Positions 1 through 9,226 are shown, numbered from the stretch's first letter. The stretch is 64,000 bases of DNA from Candidatus Binatia bacterium (GCA_035544215.1 DATKHY010000007.1:620001-684000), one strand, 5' to 3'. Numbers and translations: made by a program. Notes: generated from the sequence alone by a model not told the origin.

Positions 1-1178
1 CGCCCCACCCGCAACACCGCCAGCGACGCGAGCGCGAAGCTGAAACCCGAGAGGCCGAAGACCGCCTGATAACCCGCGCGCGTTCCGTGAAAGAGTCCGA
101 TCAGCCAACCGCCGACCAAAGGCGCGACGACGTTGGGCAGAAGCGTCGCGATGCCCCACAGGCCGAGATCGCGCGCGACGTCGCGGAGCTTTGGTATCGA
201 ATCCATCGCGAGCGCCCAGCCGCTGGAGATGACGCCGCCGAAGCCGATGCCGAACAGCACGGCGAACGGCAGGATCCAACTCAACCCTGGGGCGAGCGCG
301 AAGCCGATCGTCGCGACGGCCATCGCAGCGCCCGCGAGCGCCGTCACGATCTTGCGCGGAACGCGATCGGAGAGCAACCCGAGATAGAGGCTCGACGCCA
401 CCGCACCCGCGATGGTCGCGAACGCGTACAGCGCGGTTCCCGCGGAGGGATCGCCGACCTTCTGCACGTCGCGGAAGTAGTAAAGCACGAACGTCTGAAG
501 CATGATGAGCCCGAAGAAGACGAGCGTCCGTGCGGCGAAAACGACGAAGAAATCGTGCCAGTCGCGCACGTGCGCGTGCTCCTCGCCGTCGTAGACTCCG
601 TCGCCGACGCCGAGCAGCGAGAGGCCGCCGACCGCCATGATCGCGGCCGCCGCCAGGAACGTCAGGCTCGGATCGGGCATGGCGCCCGCGATCGCGAATC
701 CGAGCACCGTCCCCGCCAGCGTCGCCGCGCCGCGAACGCCCGACACGAACCCCCAGTGCCGTCGCGGAACCGATTCGGGCAAGAGCGCCTGATACGCGCA
801 GAGCGCGACGTTGGCGCCCGCAGTAGCCAGCACCAGGAAGACTCCGAACGACACGAGCGAGTGCGCGTACGCGAGCGCGATCAGCGCGCCGACGTCGATC
901 AGGATGCCTACCGCGACGAACGTGCGGCGCGAGCCGCCGTGCCTCCGCAGCGCGTCCGAGAGCCAGCCTCCCAGCGGCGGGACGACCATCGCGGCGAGGG
1001 CAGCGACGCTGGCCAGCACCGAGAGGACGAAGACGTGATTGCCGGGTGCCAAATGCACCGTTGCGGCGGGAACCGCGATCGTCATGAGCGCCGTATCCTG
1101 AAAGGTCAGCGGGAGCCACAGCGCATTGAGCATGACCCAACCGCCGATCTCGCGCGCGCGGCTTGAGGCGATACTCAA
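1..1178 (-). CDS. MFS transporter (3' part beyond window)
   Basis: Multi-spanning permease of the major facilitator superfamily, read on the minus strand and open to the window edge, so the C-terminus is missing. Hydrophobic segments start just after the N-terminal stretch SSRAREIGGWVML. Later parts include a basic inter-helix loop SDRVPRKI and small-residue helices typical of MFS (PFAVLFGIGFGGVISSGWA). The substrate cannot be told. A TTG at 1178 is preferred because it gives a charged N-terminus before helix 1. An ATG at 1133 would start inside the helix. Neither has a clear ribosome-binding site. It follows the lipoprotein gene by a few bases, so the two are probably co-transcribed. Confidence 0.8.
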   Translation of the reverse strand, partial: MSIASSRAREIGGWVMLNALWLPLTFQDTALMTIAVPAATVHLAPGNHVFVLSVLASVAALAAMVVPPLGGWLSDALRRHGGSRRTFVAVGILIDVGALIALAYAHSLVSFGVFLVLATAGANVALCAYQALLPESVPRRHWGFVSGVRGAATLAGTVLGFAIAGAMPDPSLTFLAAAAIMAVGGLSLLGVGDGVYDGEEHAHVRDWHDFFVVFAARTLVFFGLIMLQTFVLYYFRDVQKVGDPSAGTALYAFATIAGAVASSLYLGLLSDRVPRKIVTALAGAAMAVATIGFALAPGLSWILPFAVLFGIGFGGVISSGWALAMDSIPKLRDVARDLGLWGIATLLPNVVAPLVGGWLIGLFHGTRAGYQAVFGLSGFSFALASLAVLRVG

Positions 1179-1185
1179 AACGAAG

Positions 1186-1869
1186 TCAGTGCTTGACGGC
1201 GTCGATCAGCACGATGCCGCGTCCGCCGAAGTCGCGGAGCCGATCGAGTGCCGCTACGGCCGCGCCCAGAGGCGTGTCCGGGTTCGTCGCCTCGCTGATC
1301 GAAAATCCCATCTGGCGTTTCGCCTGCGCGTCGATTGGATCGCGCAACGTGCGCGGCATGAGCTTGAACTTGCCGATCAGTCCGAGCATCGGGCCGGCCT
1401 TCTCGTCCAGCGTCTGAGGATCGACGGCCATGACGACGACGCCGTGGCGCGATCCGTTAGCGCTTTCCTCGAAGGCGACGAAGTCCACGCCGAGATCGCG
1501 AGTGTGCGCGCGCACCGCGTCGACGCCGTTTCCGCGGATCGCGACGGTGTAACCGGCGGGAGGATGCGCGAGCAGATCGCCGAGCCACGCCTCGAGCGCC
1601 GGCATCATCGCCGGCGTTCCGGCGACGACGTCGTGGCCGTCGTAGGTGCCGGCGCCCTGCGAAAAAACCGCGCTATCCGCGAGGCCGGGCCGAGCGGTGA
1701 CGCGAGTGTGCCACGCGTGCGCCGACAGGACGCTCGCCCCCGCGAAAAGCGGAAACTCGATCGGATCGGTCGGCGACGGCGAGGGTCCCCCGGTGCCACC
1801 GTGGCTTGCGTTCGCGCAGCCCGCGAGCAAGCAAACCGCCGCGAGCGCCGCGAGGCCGGACTGCTTCAC
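1186..1869 (-). CDS. Hypothetical lipoprotein, 227 aa
   Basis: Starts with a signal peptide ending in a lipobox (LLAGC, Cys about residue 18), followed by a Gly/Pro/Ser linker, so it is predicted to be a lipid-anchored envelope protein. The rest is a mixed alpha/beta domain with no motif I recognise. It begins with GTG and ends a few bases before the MFS transporter gene, suggesting an operon. The function is unknown. Confidence 0.65.
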   Translation of the reverse strand: MKQSGLAALAAVCLLAGCANASHGGTGGPSPSPTDPIEFPLFAGASVLSAHAWHTRVTARPGLADSAVFSQGAGTYDGHDVVAGTPAMMPALEAWLGDLLAHPPAGYTVAIRGNGVDAVRAHTRDLGVDFVAFEESANGSRHGVVVMAVDPQTLDEKAGPMLGLIGKFKLMPRTLRDPIDAQAKRQMGFSISEATNPDTPLGAAVAALDRLRDFGGRGIVLIDAVKH

Positions 1870-1949
1870 AACCGCGTCGCATTCGAGGAGAAGCTGCGCG
1901 CCCCCCGTAAGGCAGAGTGGCCTGTGGCGCGGGGATGCACAGCGCCGCC

Positions 1950-2042
1950 GTCAGATTTCGGGATGAAATACAAGAAGCGATGAGCGACAAAAGTAGAGCT
2001 TTGCGAGCGAAGAGCGACGCCGTAGTTCGCCCGAAATCTGAC
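1950..2042. repeat. 13-bp perfect inverted repeat in a 322-base intergenic region
   Basis: The arm GTCAGATTTCGGG at 1950-1962 is matched by its exact reverse complement CCCGAAATCTGAC at 2030-2042, with 67 bases between. It lies in the space (1870-2191) between a divergently read lipoprotein gene and kynA. The arms are AT-richer than their surroundings. I see no coding gene in this space and no convincing -35/-10 pair. It could be an operator, a stem of a structured element or a remnant of a small mobile element. Confidence 0.5.
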
Positions 2043-2191
2043 AGCCCTCCGGGTCATGGGCAGCACGGGCACGCCGGCGGCGTTGCTCGTCGGTCACGGA
2101 GTCCGCGCTATGCTCCCTCCTCGCGCCTTGCCAATCGTACCCGTGGTTCCCATGACGGCACCATGTATCCCCGCGTCACAGGCCACTAACG

Positions 2192-2962
2192 GTGGCTCTT
2201 TCGTATGGATCGTACCTCAAGTTGGATGAGCTGCTGCGGCTGCAGCGGCCGCTGTCGGAGCCGCCGCACCACGACGAGATGCTCTTCATCGTCATCCATC
2301 AGGTCTACGAGCTGTGGTTCAAGCAGCTCTTGCACGAGCTCGATGGCGCAGCGGCGGCGCTCGACCGCGATGACCTGTTGCGCACGGCCAAGCAGTTTCG
2401 ACGCATTCACGCCATCCAGCGGCTGCTCGAGCAGCAGGTCGACATCTTGGAGACGATGACCCCGCAAGAGTTCAATCAATTCCGCGACCACCTCAACCCC
2501 GCGAGCGGCTTTCAGTCCGTGCAGTTCCGGGAGCTCGAGTTCGCCTGCGGCTTGCGGCGGACGGACGTCCTGCAGTGGATCGAGCTGGACGACGAGCGGC
2601 GCGCGCGATTGGAGCGCCGACGCGCCGAGCCGTCGCTGTACGACCGGGTAAAGGGCCTGCTGCAGCGACGCGGCTTCGCCGTCGACTCGAGCGAGGCACT
2701 AGTCGAAACGTACCGCCAAATTTATTCCAACGAGGTGGAGCACTACGATCTGTATCTATTGCTCGAAGACTTGATCGAGTTCGACGAGCGGTTCTTGCTT
2801 TGGCGCGGGCGGCACGTCCTTATGGTCGAGCGGATGATCGGTCAGAAGCAGGGCACGGGCGGATCCCCCGGCGCGAAATACCTCGAGAGCACGCTGGCCC
2901 GTCGCTTCTTTCCCGAGCTTTGGACGGTACGCACCTACCTTGGGGAAGGAACGTACGCATGA
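2192..2962 (+). CDS. kynA: Tryptophan 2,3-dioxygenase
   Basis: Heme enzyme that opens the indole ring of L-tryptophan to N-formylkynurenine, the first step of the kynurenine pathway. The 256-aa length is usual for bacterial forms. Family signatures: YGSYLKLDELL at the N-terminus, HQVYELWFKQ with the distal substrate-contacting His36, QVDILETMTP, LNPASGFQS, and RGRHVLMVER carrying the probable proximal heme ligand His208, then GTGGSPGAKYL. It starts with GTG. The stop overlaps the next start (ATGA), which couples it to the kynureninase-like gene. No kynurenine formamidase is seen in the window. Confidence 0.95.
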   Translation: MALSYGSYLKLDELLRLQRPLSEPPHHDEMLFIVIHQVYELWFKQLLHELDGAAAALDRDDLLRTAKQFRRIHAIQRLLEQQVDILETMTPQEFNQFRDHLNPASGFQSVQFRELEFACGLRRTDVLQWIELDDERRARLERRRAEPSLYDRVKGLLQRRGFAVDSSEALVETYRQIYSNEVEHYDLYLLLEDLIEFDERFLLWRGRHVLMVERMIGQKQGTGGSPGAKYLESTLARRFFPELWTVRTYLGEGTYA

Positions 2963-4116
2963 GCGACACCGCAACGCAGGCACGAACGGCGCGGGAGTAC
3001 CGCACTCGCTTTCCTATTCTCGCCGACTCCACGTACCTCGTCAGCCACTCGATGGGCGCGGCACCCTTCGGCGCGCGCGACGCGCTCGAAGTCTATTGGG
3101 ACGAGTGGGCGACGCAAGGTCCGGAGGCGTGGGAAGGCTGGCTGCCGCGAATCGCCGAGATTGCCGACGGCATCGGCGCGCTCGTCGGCGCGGCTTCCGG
3201 CTCGGTCTTCTTGGGACCGAACGTCTCCGTGCTACAAGCCGCCATCGCGACGTGCATCGATTTTCGCGGCGCGCGCAACGAGGTCGTATATGAGTCGCTG
3301 CAGTTTCCCTCGCTGACGTACGTGTGGCGCGAGTGGGAGCGCTACGGCGCCGCGGTCCGCATCGTGGAGTCGCCCGACGGCCGGACGGTACCCACCGAAC
3401 GAATCGTCGCGGCGATCACGGAGAAGACCGCGATCGCGGTGATCTCGCACGCGTACTACGTGTCCGGCGCGCTGGCGGACGTCGGCACGATCGCCGCACA
3501 CTGTCGCTCCGTCGGCGCGTTGCTCTGCGTCGACGCGTATCAGACGACGGGAGTTTATCCTTACGACGTGACCGCGCTGGATCTCGACCTCGCGACCGGC
3601 GGTTCCCACAAGTGGCTCTGCGGCGGCCCCGGCTGCGGCTGGATCTACGTGAAGCCATCGCTGCGAGAAACGCTTCGGCCGGCGATCACCGGATGGATGG
3701 CCCACCAGCGCCCATTCGCCTTCGAGGCCGCGCCGATCGAGCACGCTGCCTCGATGTACCGCTTCGGACACGGCACCCCGACGATCCCCGGATACGTCGT
3801 CGCGGCGCCCGGCCACGCGCTGATCCGTGAGATCGGCGTTGCGCGAGTTCGCGAGCACAACGTCCGTTTGACCGACAAGATCGCCGCGATGGCGCTCGAA
3901 CGCGGACTGCGCGTCAGCTCGCCCTTGCAGGCCGAAAAGCGGACTGGTTGGATCGGGATCGACTTCGACGATTCCGAGCGCGCGTGCCGCCGATTGGTCG
4001 AGGAGCGCGTCTTCGTCGACTACCGGCCCGGCTGCGGGATTCGCGTCGGCCCGCACTTCTACACCGAGGACGACGAAATCGACGCGTTCTTCCGCGCACT
4101 GGAGCGCGTCCGGTAA
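2959..4116 (+). CDS. kynU: Kynureninase-like PLP enzyme (class V aminotransferase fold)
   Basis: PLP-dependent enzyme of 385 aa whose likely job is cleaving kynurenine to anthranilate and alanine. The PLP-binding lysine is in GGSHKWLCGGPG, and the preceding CVDAYQTTGVYP holds the Asp that contacts the pyridine ring. The C-terminus (RPGCGIRVGPHFYTEDDEI) resembles the end of kynureninases. The start was placed at the ATG overlapping the kynA stop. The frame stays open upstream only as a shadow of kynA. The kynA context favours kynureninase over a cysteine-desulfurase-like or epimerase-like role, but activity is inferred. Confidence 0.75.
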   Translation: MSDTATQARTAREYRTRFPILADSTYLVSHSMGAAPFGARDALEVYWDEWATQGPEAWEGWLPRIAEIADGIGALVGAASGSVFLGPNVSVLQAAIATCIDFRGARNEVVYESLQFPSLTYVWREWERYGAAVRIVESPDGRTVPTERIVAAITEKTAIAVISHAYYVSGALADVGTIAAHCRSVGALLCVDAYQTTGVYPYDVTALDLDLATGGSHKWLCGGPGCGWIYVKPSLRETLRPAITGWMAHQRPFAFEAAPIEHAASMYRFGHGTPTIPGYVVAAPGHALIREIGVARVREHNVRLTDKIAAMALERGLRVSSPLQAEKRTGWIGIDFDDSERACRRLVEERVFVDYRPGCGIRVGPHFYTEDDEIDAFFRALERVR

Positions 4117-4136
4117 CGCCGGTGGACTCCTCGTCG

Positions 4137-5474
4137 ATGATCGTCGACCACACCCGAATTGGCGCCGCGTTCCGGCGCCTTTCGATTCCGGTTGCGGTAC
4201 AGATGCTCGGCGATCAGCTGCTCGGCGCGGCCGACACGATCGCCATCGGGAGCATCGGGACGGTCGCGCTCGCCGGCGCGACGGCGGCTAACACGCTGTT
4301 CCTCGCGATCGTTTTCGCCGTGTCGGGCTTCCTAAGCGGCACCTCGATCGTCGCGGCGCAGCGCATTGGCGCCCGCGACGTCGATGGCTTCGCACGGACC
4401 GTTCGCGCCGGCGTCGTCGTGCCCATGATCACCGGAGTGGTTTGCTTCGCGTTGAGCCTTGTGGGCTCGGGCCGGGCGATCCACTGGATGATCGGCGATC
4501 TCGCGAGCGCGCACGCGAGCGCGGTCTACCTCGTGCTGCGCTGCGCTTCGATCGTCCCGATCGTCATCTCGGGCACGCTGATCGTCGGTTTGGCGGCGGC
4601 CGGAAACCGGCAGCTCGGCGTGCTCGTGCTGTTGGTCGTCAACGCGGTTCACATCCCGTTGCTGCTGATGCTCGGCCTCGGCTGGTGGACGCATCATCCG
4701 TTCGGAATCGTGGGCGCCGGGGTCTCGTCGCTGATCTCCGAGACGATCGCGGCGACGTACGCCATCGCGTACGTCGCGCGCCGCCCGCACTACCGCGTGT
4801 TCGCGGATCGTGCAGTGCCGTGGGCCCTGGCACGGCGCTGCGCGGTGCTCGGCTTGCCGGAAGCCATCTTCTTGCTCGGGGTCCTCGCGCCCGACATCTT
4901 CATCGTCGCGATGCTGGCCCCGCTCGGGGCGATCGCCGTCGCAGCCTTCCGCGCGCTCAACGTCGTCTCGGACCTGACGTTCGTCGTCCCGGGCCCGCTG
5001 CAGTACGCCACCCAAATCGTAATCGGCCAGCGTCTGGGCGCGCAAGATCCCGCGGGCGCGCGGTGGTTCTTCGAACGAGCGCGCCGCTTCTCGTTCGCGG
5101 CAACGACGCTCACGGGCGTCATCACGGCCCTGCTCGCGTGGCCCCTCGCGTATGTGTTCACGCTGGACGCGACGGTCGCGACCATCGCGGCCCTGCCGCT
5201 GGCGCTTCACATGGTCACGCTGCCGCTCAAGGGTTGGGCGATGATCTCGCTCGCCCCAATCCGCGCGTCCGGCGACACCAAGTTTTCGATGACCGTCGGG
5301 ATCGCGTGCAGCGCGCTGGTCATTCCTCTGGCCTGGATCGGGATCGAGCGGCTACACCTCGGACTGTACAGCGTCGCGGTCGGCTGGATCGTCGCTTGGA
5401 CCGTGCGCGCGCTCCTGACGCAGTGGAAGCTGCGCGACGGATCCTGGATGCGGCGCACGCCGCTCGCGGCCTAG
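4137..5474 (+). CDS. MATE family efflux transporter
   Basis: About 12 hydrophobic helices over roughly 445 aa with MATE-type features: an N-terminal MLGDQLLGAADTIAIG helix, a second repeat beginning LGLPEAIFLLG, and GDTKFSM near the C-terminal bundle. These carriers expel cationic or aromatic compounds using Na+ or H+ gradients. It lies 20 bases after the kynureninase-like gene, so it is probably in the same operon, and a kynurenine-pathway product is a possible substrate (inference). A GTG at 4122 is an alternative start adding five residues. Confidence 0.85.
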   Translation: MIVDHTRIGAAFRRLSIPVAVQMLGDQLLGAADTIAIGSIGTVALAGATAANTLFLAIVFAVSGFLSGTSIVAAQRIGARDVDGFARTVRAGVVVPMITGVVCFALSLVGSGRAIHWMIGDLASAHASAVYLVLRCASIVPIVISGTLIVGLAAAGNRQLGVLVLLVVNAVHIPLLLMLGLGWWTHHPFGIVGAGVSSLISETIAATYAIAYVARRPHYRVFADRAVPWALARRCAVLGLPEAIFLLGVLAPDIFIVAMLAPLGAIAVAAFRALNVVSDLTFVVPGPLQYATQIVIGQRLGAQDPAGARWFFERARRFSFAATTLTGVITALLAWPLAYVFTLDATVATIAALPLALHMVTLPLKGWAMISLAPIRASGDTKFSMTVGIACSALVIPLAWIGIERLHLGLYSVAVGWIVAWTVRALLTQWKLRDGSWMRRTPLAA

Positions 5475-5524
5475 GGAACCTCGTCGCTAACGGATTTTCC
5501 GGCGGGACTGCCTAACGGCGCGGT

Positions 5525-6814
5525 ATGGCGTTTACGGAGGGGTTCATCTCGGAACTGGTCGGACGCCACGCGACGATCGACGACTCGCCGATCGGCAGGG
5601 TCGCGGACTTCGTCGTGCGCAAGCCGGAGGCCGTCTTTCCGCAGGTGGACGGTCTGGTCATCAAGACTTCGGCAGGCGCGCTCTTCGCGCCGATCGATAC
5701 CGTCGCAGACGTCGACCGCAACGGCAACGTCGCGTTGACGATCGCGCCGACGGAGCCCGCACCGCCCGAACACGAGGAGCTCTACCTCGTCGCGGACCTT
5801 CTCGACAAGCAGATCGTGGACGTCGACGGCCGCAAGGTGGTTCGCATCAACGACATCGAGGTCGCGAACGCGGGCGGACGGCTACGCGTCGTGGCCGCCG
5901 ACGTCGGCTTCGCGGGGCTGCTGCGGCGCCTCGGCCTGCGCTCTTTCGGCAAGCGCTGGATGTCGCGCATCGGCAACGTTCCGCGCTCGATGATCGCGTG
6001 GAACTCGGTGGCCCCGATTCGCGACGCGAATCCTTCTCAGGTGCACCTGTCGGTGAAAGAGAGCCGGCTGGCGCGCTTGCATCCGTCGGAGCTGGCGGAG
6101 ATCATCGGCGATCTTTCCGCGCGCGAAGCCGCGGCCGTCGTCGGTCAGCTCGACGACGAGACTGCGGCGGACGCATTCGAGCACCTCGATACGGAGACAC
6201 GCAAGAATCTCATCGAGGACATCGGAACCGAACGCGCGGCCGACATCATCGAGGAGATGGACGCGGACGACGCCGCCGATCTACTCGCCGAGCTGCCCGA
6301 GGAACAGCAATCGCAGCTCCTGGCCGAGATGAACGCGTACACCGCCGGCGAGCTGCGCGAGCTCGTCAAGTACCCGGAGGACACGGCGGGCGGGATGATG
6401 ACGACCGATTACGTCTGGATCTATCCGCATCGCACGACCGACGCGACCATTCGCAAGATTCGCGAGATCGCGCCGGCTTCGGAATTCATCTACTATCTTT
6501 ATGTCGTCGACGTAGAAGACCACCTGCTCGGGGCGCTTTCGCTGCGTAAGCTGCTGCTCGAGCTCCCGACCGCCTTCATCGATCGCATCATGCAGACGGA
6601 TCTCGTGACGGTCGCACCCGATACTTCGGCCGTCGACGTCGCCTCCGCGATTGCAAAGTACGATCTGCTCGCGGTTCCCGTGGTCGACGACAGCGGCAAG
6701 ATGCTCGGCATCGTCACGGTGGACGACGCCATCGATGCGATCATGCCCGACGAGATCGCCAAGAAGCTGCCGCACTTGCGCGCGCGGCACCATTCGCACC
6801 ACGGCGTAACGTGA
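5525..6814 (+). CDS. PRC-barrel / MgtE_N / CBS-pair protein without membrane domain
   Basis: 429 aa. The N-terminal ~150 residues form a PRC-barrel-like beta region (SPIGRVADFVV, then a second copy-like part around DVDGRKVVRINDIE). Residues ~180-290 are the acidic helical MgtE N-domain (EDIGTERAADIIEEMDADDA, LAELPEEQQ). Residues ~300-420 are two CBS motifs (TAGGMMTTDYVWI, DLVTVAPDTSAVDV). The MgtE transmembrane channel domain is absent, so this is the regulatory half of a Mg2+ transporter as a free cytosolic protein. Similar proteins often accompany NRAMP-type metal carriers, but none is next to it here. Its stop overlaps the next GTG start. Confidence 0.8.
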   Translation: MAFTEGFISELVGRHATIDDSPIGRVADFVVRKPEAVFPQVDGLVIKTSAGALFAPIDTVADVDRNGNVALTIAPTEPAPPEHEELYLVADLLDKQIVDVDGRKVVRINDIEVANAGGRLRVVAADVGFAGLLRRLGLRSFGKRWMSRIGNVPRSMIAWNSVAPIRDANPSQVHLSVKESRLARLHPSELAEIIGDLSAREAAAVVGQLDDETAADAFEHLDTETRKNLIEDIGTERAADIIEEMDADDAADLLAELPEEQQSQLLAEMNAYTAGELRELVKYPEDTAGGMMTTDYVWIYPHRTTDATIRKIREIAPASEFIYYLYVVDVEDHLLGALSLRKLLLELPTAFIDRIMQTDLVTVAPDTSAVDVASAIAKYDLLAVPVVDDSGKMLGIVTVDDAIDAIMPDEIAKKLPHLRARHHSHHGVT

Positions 6815-7929
6815 CGCCTCAGGCGATCGTCGAGTTCACCGAGGCGCTCGCGCGCATCGCCGCATCGGGCGGAGGTCCCAAGGCACTGACGGCGCACCTG
6901 GCACAAAGCGTGGGGGGAGGCGTGCTCCTGGAAGACGCCCGTTGGCGTCATATCGCAGCGGCGGGCGCGGGGCCGATTCCCGCCAGCGCACGCGCCACCG
7001 TTGAGGCGGGCGCGCCGGGCCGCGCCGCGCGCGTGAGCGCCGGAGCGAACCACGTGGGCTGGCTCTCCGTCTTCGGCGTGGACGCCGGCGACGCCGATCT
7101 TCTCCTGCGCCTAACCGCGGCCGCGATCGGCGTCGAACTCGCGCGCGAGGCAGCCGGCCAGCGCGGACGCAAGGAAGATTTTTGGGACGCGCTGCTCTCC
7201 GAAGCGTTCGCGGACTCGGCCGCTGCGCGCGACGACGCCACGGCCGTCGGCATCGCGCCGGCCGCGTCGTATTTGGCGGTCGCACTGGAAGCCGACTCGG
7301 CCGATCCCGGCGAGCTGCGGTCGGTCGTCGCCGACTGCTTTCGCAGCGCCGACGGAGAACTCGGCGTCGCGCAACGCGGCGTCGCCCTGCTGGTGTTCGT
7401 TCCCGCGGCGCGCGCCGTCGATGCGAGCAACGCAAAGACCGCGGCGAGCCTGCTGCCGAAGACGATCGCGCGACGCAAGCCGAGCGTGCGGATCTCCGGC
7501 GGCGTCGGCACGGTCGAGCCGCTGCTGGGCGTGCCCCGCAGCGCGGCGGCCGCACAGGCGGCGCTTGCGATCGGACGGCGCGTGTTCGGAACGGGACACA
7601 TCGCGTCGTACGACGAGCTGGGCGCGTATCCGCTGCTGTACGAGGGCGCAGGCGTCGAGCGCCTGCGCGCGTTCGCGTCCGAGGCGCTCGCGCCGCTGCG
7701 GCGGTACGATCAGAAACATCAGACCGAGCTCGAACGGACGCTCAAGCTATACTTCAGGCTCGGACAAAACGTGAAGACGGCGGCATCGGCCTTGAACGTC
7801 CATCGCCACACCGTATTTTACCGTCTGCGGCAGATAGGGGAAATCACGGCGCGGTCCCTGGAAAGCCCACACGATCAACTCACGCTTCGTTTGGCGGTAG
7901 CAATCGATGAACTCCACAACTCGACCTGA
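6811..7929 (+). CDS. PucR/CdaR-family transcriptional regulator
   Basis: 372 aa. The C-terminus carries the family's helix-turn-helix (GQNVKTAASALNVHRHTVFY, followed by RLRQIGEITARSL). The middle contains a GGDEF-like fold remnant (ISGGVGTVEPLLGVPRSAAA) and the N-terminal part looks like a small-molecule-sensing GAF-type region. Members regulate nitrogen or purine/sugar-acid metabolism. It starts with a GTG overlapping the previous stop, and its end overlaps glnA by 23 bases. Control of glutamine synthetase or of nitrogen use is therefore likely but inferred. Confidence 0.85.
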   Translation: MTPQAIVEFTEALARIAASGGGPKALTAHLAQSVGGGVLLEDARWRHIAAAGAGPIPASARATVEAGAPGRAARVSAGANHVGWLSVFGVDAGDADLLLRLTAAAIGVELAREAAGQRGRKEDFWDALLSEAFADSAAARDDATAVGIAPAASYLAVALEADSADPGELRSVVADCFRSADGELGVAQRGVALLVFVPAARAVDASNAKTAASLLPKTIARRKPSVRISGGVGTVEPLLGVPRSAAAAQAALAIGRRVFGTGHIASYDELGAYPLLYEGAGVERLRAFASEALAPLRRYDQKHQTELERTLKLYFRLGQNVKTAASALNVHRHTVFYRLRQIGEITARSLESPHDQLTLRLAVAIDELHNST

Positions 7930-9226
7930 GCCGCGGCGGCCCTCCGTCAAGCGCGACGTCGTCAAGCTCGCACGCGAGAGATCGGTACGCTTCGTCCGGC
8001 TCGTCTTCGCCGACATTTTCGGCGTGAGCAAGAACGTTTCGATCCCTGTCGACCAGCTCGAGTCCGCGCTCGACGGACACGTGACGTTCGACGGCGGTTC
8101 GATCGACGGCTTCGTACGCGGCGAGGAGCTCGACATGCTGCTCAAGCCGGACCCTTCGACCTTCGCGATCTATCCGTGGCGCGCCGCGCCCGAAGCCGCC
8201 GAGGCGCGGCTGATCTGCGACATCGCGATGCCCGACGGTTCACCCTTCGAAGGCTGCCCGCGCACGACGCTGCGCCGCGCGATCGAGAGCGCGACCGCAC
8301 TGACCGGACAAGGCATCGGACTCGAGATTGAGTTCTATCTCTTCGAACAGAGGGGCGGCGACGGCGCGTCCACCGCGACGTCGGATGTCGGATCGTACTT
8401 CGACTTTTCCGCAAACGACCGCGGGGAGGAGGCGCGCAACGCGATCGTGGCGGCGCTTCGCGAGATGGGCGTACCGATCTCATCGGCGCATCACGAACAT
8501 GGAGCCGGGCAGCACGAGATCGACGTCGCGCACGACGATCCGCTGGCGGCCGCCGACCACGCGCTCACGCTGCGCACGATCGCGAAGCACGTCGCGGCGG
8601 ACTTCGCGCTCGACGCGACGTTCATGCCCAAGCCGGTCGAGGAGTGCGCGGGGAGCGGCCTCCACGTCGATTTCCGTCTGCCCGCGACGGCCGAGGAGGA
8701 GACGGCGCTCTACGTGGTCGGCGGGCTTATCGGACACGCGGCGGCGACGACGGCGATCTGCAATCCGACCGTCAACTCGTATAAGCGGCTCGTCGCGGCA
8801 TGGGACGCGCCGATCTATACGGTCTGGTCGGAGCGCAGCGCGAACGCGCTCGTCCGCGTTCCACCCGGGCAGACGCCGGCGCGCATCGAGATGCGCAGCC
8901 CAGACCCGGCGTGCAACCCCTACCTCGCGCTCGCCGTGCTGATCGGCGCCGCGGCGGACGGTGTCGCGCAGCGCACGCTGCCCGGACCGGCGCTCGTGGG
9001 GTCGACCTACGACCTCAGCGAGATCGAACGCCGCGAGCGCGGGATCGGCACGCTGCCGAAGTCGCTTCGCCAGGCGATCGCCGAGCTCGACGGCGACGCC
9101 GTCGTGCGGGCCGCGCTTGGCGACCATCTCTATCACGCGTTCCGCGACGCGAAGCTCGAGGAGTACGAACGCTACCGCCGCGCGGTGCATCCCTGGGAAC
9201 GCGAACAGTACCTGCGGCTGTGTTGA
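7907..9226 (+). CDS. glnA: Glutamine synthetase, type I (short alpha form)
   Basis: Makes glutamine from glutamate, ammonia and ATP. At 439 aa it matches the short GSI-alpha class of Bacillus-like enzymes, ending VHPWEREQYL. Visible signatures: FADIFGVSKNVSIP and FDGGSIDGFVRGEELDM near the N-terminus, a metal-binding GLEIEFYLFE, HHEHGAGQHEIDV, GSGLHVDFRL (catalytic His), NPTVNSYKRLV, and RIEMRSPDPACNPYLAL. The tyrosine region used for adenylylation in the long form is not apparent, so feedback or regulator control is more likely. It is co-transcribed with the PucR-type regulator. Confidence 0.92.
   Translation: MNSTTRPEPRRPSVKRDVVKLARERSVRFVRLVFADIFGVSKNVSIPVDQLESALDGHVTFDGGSIDGFVRGEELDMLLKPDPSTFAIYPWRAAPEAAEARLICDIAMPDGSPFEGCPRTTLRRAIESATALTGQGIGLEIEFYLFEQRGGDGASTATSDVGSYFDFSANDRGEEARNAIVAALREMGVPISSAHHEHGAGQHEIDVAHDDPLAAADHALTLRTIAKHVAADFALDATFMPKPVEECAGSGLHVDFRLPATAEEETALYVVGGLIGHAAATTAICNPTVNSYKRLVAAWDAPIYTVWSERSANALVRVPPGQTPARIEMRSPDPACNPYLALAVLIGAAADGVAQRTLPGPALVGSTYDLSEIERRERGIGTLPKSLRQAIAELDGDAVVRAALGDHLYHAFRDAKLEEYERYRRAVHPWEREQYLRLC

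Noticed and set aside
87-1166. Long open frame on the plus strand rich in Arg, Asp and Glu
   Set aside because: It is the antisense shadow of the MFS transporter; the minus-strand reading gives clear transmembrane helices.
2575-2958. 128-codon N-terminal extension of the kynureninase-like gene
   Set aside because: This lies entirely inside kynA in another frame; the ATG overlapping the kynA stop is the proper start.
7907-9226. Possible non-classical glutamine-synthetase-like ligase because of HVDFRL in place of a longer His motif
   Set aside because: Bacillus-type GlnA has similar variation there, and the rest, including VHPWEREQYL at the end, matches a genuine GSI-alpha enzyme.
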